Assembly (NCBI GenBank): GCA_934047225.1
Contig: OW203985.1
Span: 11,680,701 to 11,744,700 of the forward strand
Length of the DNA stretch: 64,000 nucleotides
DNA from: Ypsolopha sequella
Taxonomy: Eukaryota > Arthropoda > Insecta > Lepidoptera > Ypsolophidae
Reading direction: 5' to 3'
Under the pieces are notes generated by a model that was not told where the DNA came from, searched no databases, and saw nothing but the letters and a program-made list of their open reading frames with translations. A program made the position numbers and the translations under genes. The number at the start of each line of letters is the position of its first letter. Within the stretch, counting starts at the first letter, position 1. Shown here piece by piece: positions 59,991-64,000 of the stretch.

Positions 59991-60771
59991 TAAGTTAATT
60001 AGTTTTTTTCTTTTGGCTTAAAGTTATTTTAAATTTTATGTTTGTTTTATGTTAATTTAAATAATAAATCAAATAATTATTGTAATTGGGTTCACCCGTA
60101 TTAATTATAATAAATAAATAAATTGTTATGGCTGGCTTCAGCTCTGCAAGTTGTTTCTAAGAACCAGGATCTCAATTTCCAATACTTTTGCCATCGAATA
60201 CTGTTCAAGTCAGTAAAAGGTCAAAAGTGTAAAACAAAAGTATGTAGTTCAAAATTATAAAACTAGATGGTGCTGACGTAATCTACATCGCGATATCGTT
60301 TTCTTTATTATTAAATGTTATATGGTGAAGACAAGTTCCGATCAAGTTTTGGTATGCAACAATGTGTGTTTTAGTATAACGTAAGCAGTGTCCCCTACAA
60401 ATACAATGGTGGATCGTGTTATTAAAAAAATCTTATTTGGCCTCATCACGTACCCTTCGCACGGTAAAATACCAGAATCCAAGATTGAGTACCCAAAGAG
60501 ATTTCCTTTCCTGAAGTTGCACACATAACAATAGCCCTGTTAGATCATTCGGTCAAGTGCGCAGGGGCTAAGTATGCATTCCGCGCACTCACGCGCATGT
60601 CTGCACTTTAGTTTATGTTCCGTAGTAGATTTTTCTGTCCTATTGATGAAATCGCAGATAGAGAAGTACGTAGTAAAACCACCAAAATTACTGAAATGTG
60701 AAGCAGAAATTGGTCTATTTACATGTATTTCTTGTACATTAACTTACAACTTATGGATATAATAATATATT
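59991..60771. other. Intergenic stretch, no gene
   Basis: Only short frames without domain character; an AATA-rich patch near 60,060-60,125 probably is a LINE tail. Confidence 0.4.
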
Positions 60772-61254
60772 TGTGCGGGGCAGCCGGGCTTGCTGGAATA
60801 GCAGAGCGTACGACCAACCGCGGGGAGCGTTCTCGTACAGGATCGTCGAAGGACGGACGGAGGATAACTGGGAACAGGCGACAATAAAACTGTGTTTTTG
60901 TATTTGGTATCCCAGTTGAGATCTGCCAGTATTGCCTCTTGTTGTAGTTAGTAGTAAGAAGGTCGGAATGTGAATGAATGACCGCTCTTTCTTTTTTTTT
61001 TTTTTTTTGCGCCCAAGCAAGGCACCCTCCGGAGGTCACGGTGGGAGGGAGGTGGAGAATGCTCATAGCATACCAACGTAACCGGTTACGTTGGTTATGT
61101 GGGACTCACTGAGTGCCTACCCACTAAACTCCACCTAATTTGGTTTGGCCCTTAAGGGTCTTAAAACCTTTATCGGAAGCGACCCCCTCTGGGGAAAGGG
61201 GGCGCTAAAATGACCGCTCTGGAGCGCGTCTATATTTATACTATTCGCTCTCTC
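60772..61254 (-). repeat. Partial LTR of the first BEL/Pao family, with LINE insertion
   Basis: 60772-60988 matches 4964-5179 and 13501-13717, and 61210-61254 matches 7399-7443, so this is the same LTR interrupted at the same base. Matching stops at 61254 (TTCGCTCTCT), where another LINE begins; the remaining ~385 bp of the LTR are not seen in the window. Confidence 0.85.
60989..61209 (-). mobile_element. Jockey-like LINE, copy 3, strongly 5'-truncated
   Basis: Only poly(A) (T/C run to 61008) and about 200 bp of 3' UTR remain, closely matching copies 1 and 2. It is flanked by ATGACCGCTCT at 60978-60988 and 61210-61220, the same duplication as copy 1. Confidence 0.9.
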
Positions 61255-62676
61255 AATCACGTAGTCTTCTCACACACCCGGGGTGGGGGTGTGGGGACTC
61301 AGTGTCGGGGCATGTGCCCCCTGACTGAGGAGTCAGTCCGCTGCCCATAACAATGGGCAGGTCTTTGAGTTTGTGCTCTTGGCACGGTGGTCAGTCCGGT
61401 GGTTGTTGCCTGCGGTTCTGAAACCTGGAGGAGGATGGCTCGACTCCGGGGAACCGCAGGATATCAATGTACGCACGCGCAGGCGCGGATGGCGCGGGTG
61501 CGGTGCGTAGCTTTGGGCTCGTGGTGACATCGTGATGGCGCACAGTCGGGTGACTCGCGCTCACGATGTTGAGCCGGCAGGGGCGGGGTGTGGCTGGGTG
61601 ACGGTAGGCGGAGCGGGTGGGTGGACCCGCTGCAACGCCATACTCGTGCTCGGCGAAGTGGCGCTCGGAGTGTGCGTCGCTGGTGGCGCGGCTGTCAGAT
61701 CCGGTGGTTGGTTGTCTAGGAGATCCCGTGGGAGGTGGCGGCGGTCAGGGGGGCGCGCATGGTACGGCGCCAATTCTCTGATGTGAGGATGTGGCGCGTG
61801 TTTGGCGCGCACAAACATCCCTGCCGCGAGTCGTTTGACGAAATCGTCCAGGCTTTCAACCTTCAAGTCCCTCATTATCGTGTCGTTCCTCACGTACCGA
61901 GGAGCGCCGACGATGGTCCGGAGGGCCTGGCTTTCTTGGGCTTTCAGCTTTTTCTTGTTTGTAGCCGAGGTAAGGGCGTACCATGCCGGCGCAGCGTACG
62001 TGAGGCGGGATCTCAAGTATGTCTTGTAGACCCCGAGCTTTGCACGGAGAGGGAGGCTTGAAGCTAGGAGCGGGAACAATTTTGCTCTCGCTCCTTTCAC
62101 CTGGGCGATGACGTTCTCCACGTGCTTTCCCATGGTCAGTCCCCGGTCAATGGTGACTCCCAGGTATTTCACGTGGAGCTGCCACGGGATCTCTTCTCCT
62201 TGTAGTTTCAAGGGAGGGGGGAGGCTGGAGCGTCCGGTGATCAAGGCCTGCGTCTTCCCGACGTTCACCGATAGGCGCCATTTGGACAGCCAGTCAGGGA
62301 GCAGGTCCAGCGTGCGCTGCATCTTCACCGCCGCGTGTTTCGCGATGAAAGACGACACGTAGTACGCGGCGTCATCGGCGAAGAGAGCGAGCTGGGTACC
62401 CGCTCCGAGAGGGATGTCATCGGTGAAGCGGGAGTAGCAGGCCGGGGAGAGGCAGCTTCCTTGGGGGACGCCGGCTCTTATTGGGTGCTCCTCGGAGATG
62501 GCGTCTTCCACCATAACTTTGAAGCGGCGGTCTTCTAAGAAGGACGCCACGACTCTGACGAGGCGGCGGGGTGCAGGTGACGTCGACAGCTTGTATAGCA
62601 GCCCCTCATGCCATACTCTGTCGAACGCCTTCTCCATGTCCAGGAGTACTGCAGCGTGTACTAAAACCTGTAACAC
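61255..62676 (-). mobile_element. Second Jockey-like LINE family, 5'-truncated
   Basis: GC-rich, unlike its surroundings. It contains the RT ORF at 61561-62655 and about 300 bp of 3' UTR; no poly(A) is seen at the 3' end (61255). TTCGCTC occurs at both borders (61244-61250 and about 62683-62689) and might be a target duplication, but the LTR does not continue beyond it. Confidence 0.75.
61561..62655 (-). pseudogene. Jockey-like reverse transcriptase fragment
   Basis: Begins within RT motif A (LLDMEKAFDRVWHEGLLYKL); the residues before it come from flanking DNA. Next are AGVPQGSCLSPACYSRF, catalytic LFADDAAYYV, WRLSVNVGKTQALITGRS, VKYLGVTIDRGLTMGKHV and SRLTYAAPAWYALT. The C-terminal Pro/Ala/His-rich tail ends at TGA 61561. 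About 360 codons without a stop. It differs clearly from the RT at 13986-16844, so it is another family; endonuclease and RT fingers are missing. Confidence 0.88.
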
Positions 62677-64000
62677 TACCCTTCGCTCACACTGAACTCC
62701 ATCGACCCGAATAACAACCCACTTACAACCTACATAGTTTAACGCTTGGTGCTTAATAGAAATGATTTTAACAGATATATGGCCAAAGTGTGATCGTCAG
62801 ATTAGAACCTTACGTTGCGCCTTAAGTAGTAACCCAAATTCTTTAGAAGCGATTCAGAGATGAAGATAGCTAACAAACCCTTATTAATAGTCCTGTTCTA
62901 AAATATAACTTATCTTTCACGTGCTAAGTAAATTGGACATAAAATAATTAAAACCAAATTCGTAGATTTAGATAGTAAAATCAGAGAATATAAAGTATTG
63001 GTAAAATGTTCAGATTAGAAATTTCACTGTTTGTCAGTTAAGCCAATATATGAAAGTCATAGAGATAAATAGCACTTTGTAAACAAATCTAGATGTAAAA
63101 TTCATTAATGTTTCAAATAATAAAAGGTGAATAAAATCTCTGTAGCAATTCTGCGCCAGTCAGCCTCTTAAGAGGCTATGTGAATTTACTATGTTAGACT
63201 ATACCCGTTACTTAAGATGATACATCACATACATATTTTGTTTGTTTATGTTATGAATAAAATGCATTATTATTATTTTTTTTTAATAACCACTACCAGT
63301 AATTGGGGATGGATGAGGTGAGGTATTTCTGAGTTTGAAATTTAATAATTTATTGATGATCAAAGCTGAATAGTATTCTAACAGCTGACCTTTATGTATG
63401 TTGTAAAACTTATTACTCGATAGATACTTCTATACGAAAATTACTTATTTAGCTGGTAATCTTCGAATAAGTCCATAGGACAGTGAGTAAAATTCTCACA
63501 TCTGTGATTATCTGGTCAGTAAAATAGAGACTCAAAGAAAGCCATATTGGCAACTTCTCAGAAGTACCTTCCCTTGGATGTGGAATACCCCCTTGACTTT
63601 TTTTAGTGTATACTTTTTTTTTGAATTCTAAATTTAAGATTTATTTATTTATTTTTAATTTTACGCGCCTATGTTGGTTCCCTGACTACACAGCTCTGGT
63701 AAAGAACCAACAAGAAATCCAGAGCGTCCCTACCATCATAGTAACCAAAACTACAAATGACACAACTAATCCAACAGAATGATTTCAGATTTCTAACTTA
63801 TGGCAATCTTGTGTTTCTGTACCAAATATATTTTATTTGTTCTTATGTCATTGGTAAGCTAAACTACCCCATTTCAGTGTATAGTTAGCTCGTGGCTGAA
63901 TTTTGCCTGACAAAAGAACAAGTACATCTATACAAATACACCAAATGTTACTAATTATATACTTGAGTATCAAATATTGAAATCACTCGTGTTGCACCAT
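62677..64000. other. Right-end intergenic stretch
   Basis: AT-rich with no supported gene. An (ATT)n run near 63,268-63,280 after AATAAAATGCATTA probably marks a + strand LINE tail; the GC-richer patch at 63,660-63,760 (ACGCGCCTATGTTGGTTCCC) looks repeat-derived. Confidence 0.4.

Overview
The window looks like repeat-dense nuclear DNA from an insect, most likely a moth or butterfly. That call is an inference. It rests on AT-rich spacers, many short inverted-repeat elements, spliceosomal introns, and a short motif near 20,090-20,150 that I associate with lepidopteran LINE/SINE tails. I found no convincing host gene, tRNA, rRNA or CRISPR array. Nearly all coding sequence belongs to mobile elements, many of them nested.

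Regions: (1) 1-525, edge of a Penelope-like element (-). (2) 788-1288, 3' LTR and internal stub of a Gypsy-type element (-). (3) 1357-1584, a MITE. (4) About 2,600-20,690, a CR1/Jockey-superfamily LINE (+). Its ORF2 is split by a BEL/Pao retrovirus-like element at 4964-18925 (-, 5-bp target duplication TATAC). Both LTRs of that element carry a Jockey-like LINE at the same base: 5180-7398 truncated, 13718-18571 near full length. (5) 20,690-22,850, LINE tails, three MITE-like repeats and a perfect palindrome. (6) 22851-39417, a complete Polinton/Maverick with terminal inverted repeats (TIRs) and a 6-bp duplication CTTGAT. (7) 39,418-46,830, degraded repeats, a transposase tail, a minisatellite and LINE fragments. 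(8) 46,830-48,800, a LINE reverse transcriptase (-). (9) 48827-59358, a decayed Gypsy-type element with a 4-bp duplication ATAA. Its RNase H region is split by a young BEL/Pao element at 50822-57337 with matching LTRs and a GTGGG duplication. (10) 59,362-64,000, a MITE, LINE fragments, a third copy of the first BEL LTR with the same Jockey-like LINE at the same site, and another Jockey-like reverse transcriptase.

The Polinton is the most coherent genetic system. Ten + strand genes (packaging ATPase, uncharacterised protein, fibre-like protein, integrase, PLA2-like protein, adenain-like protease, minor capsid, a 48-aa basic protein, major capsid, uncharacterised protein) lie head to tail, several with ATGA stop/start overlaps. 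The minus strand carries a protein-primed DNA polymerase and two intron-containing genes. Together they encode replication, integration and virion-forming functions.

The most novel-looking signal is the Jockey-like LINE. Three copies share one 3' junction inside the same BEL LTR sequence, two of them with an 11-bp duplication ATGACCGCTCT but different 5' truncation points. This suggests a LINE with sequence-specific targeting of an LTR.
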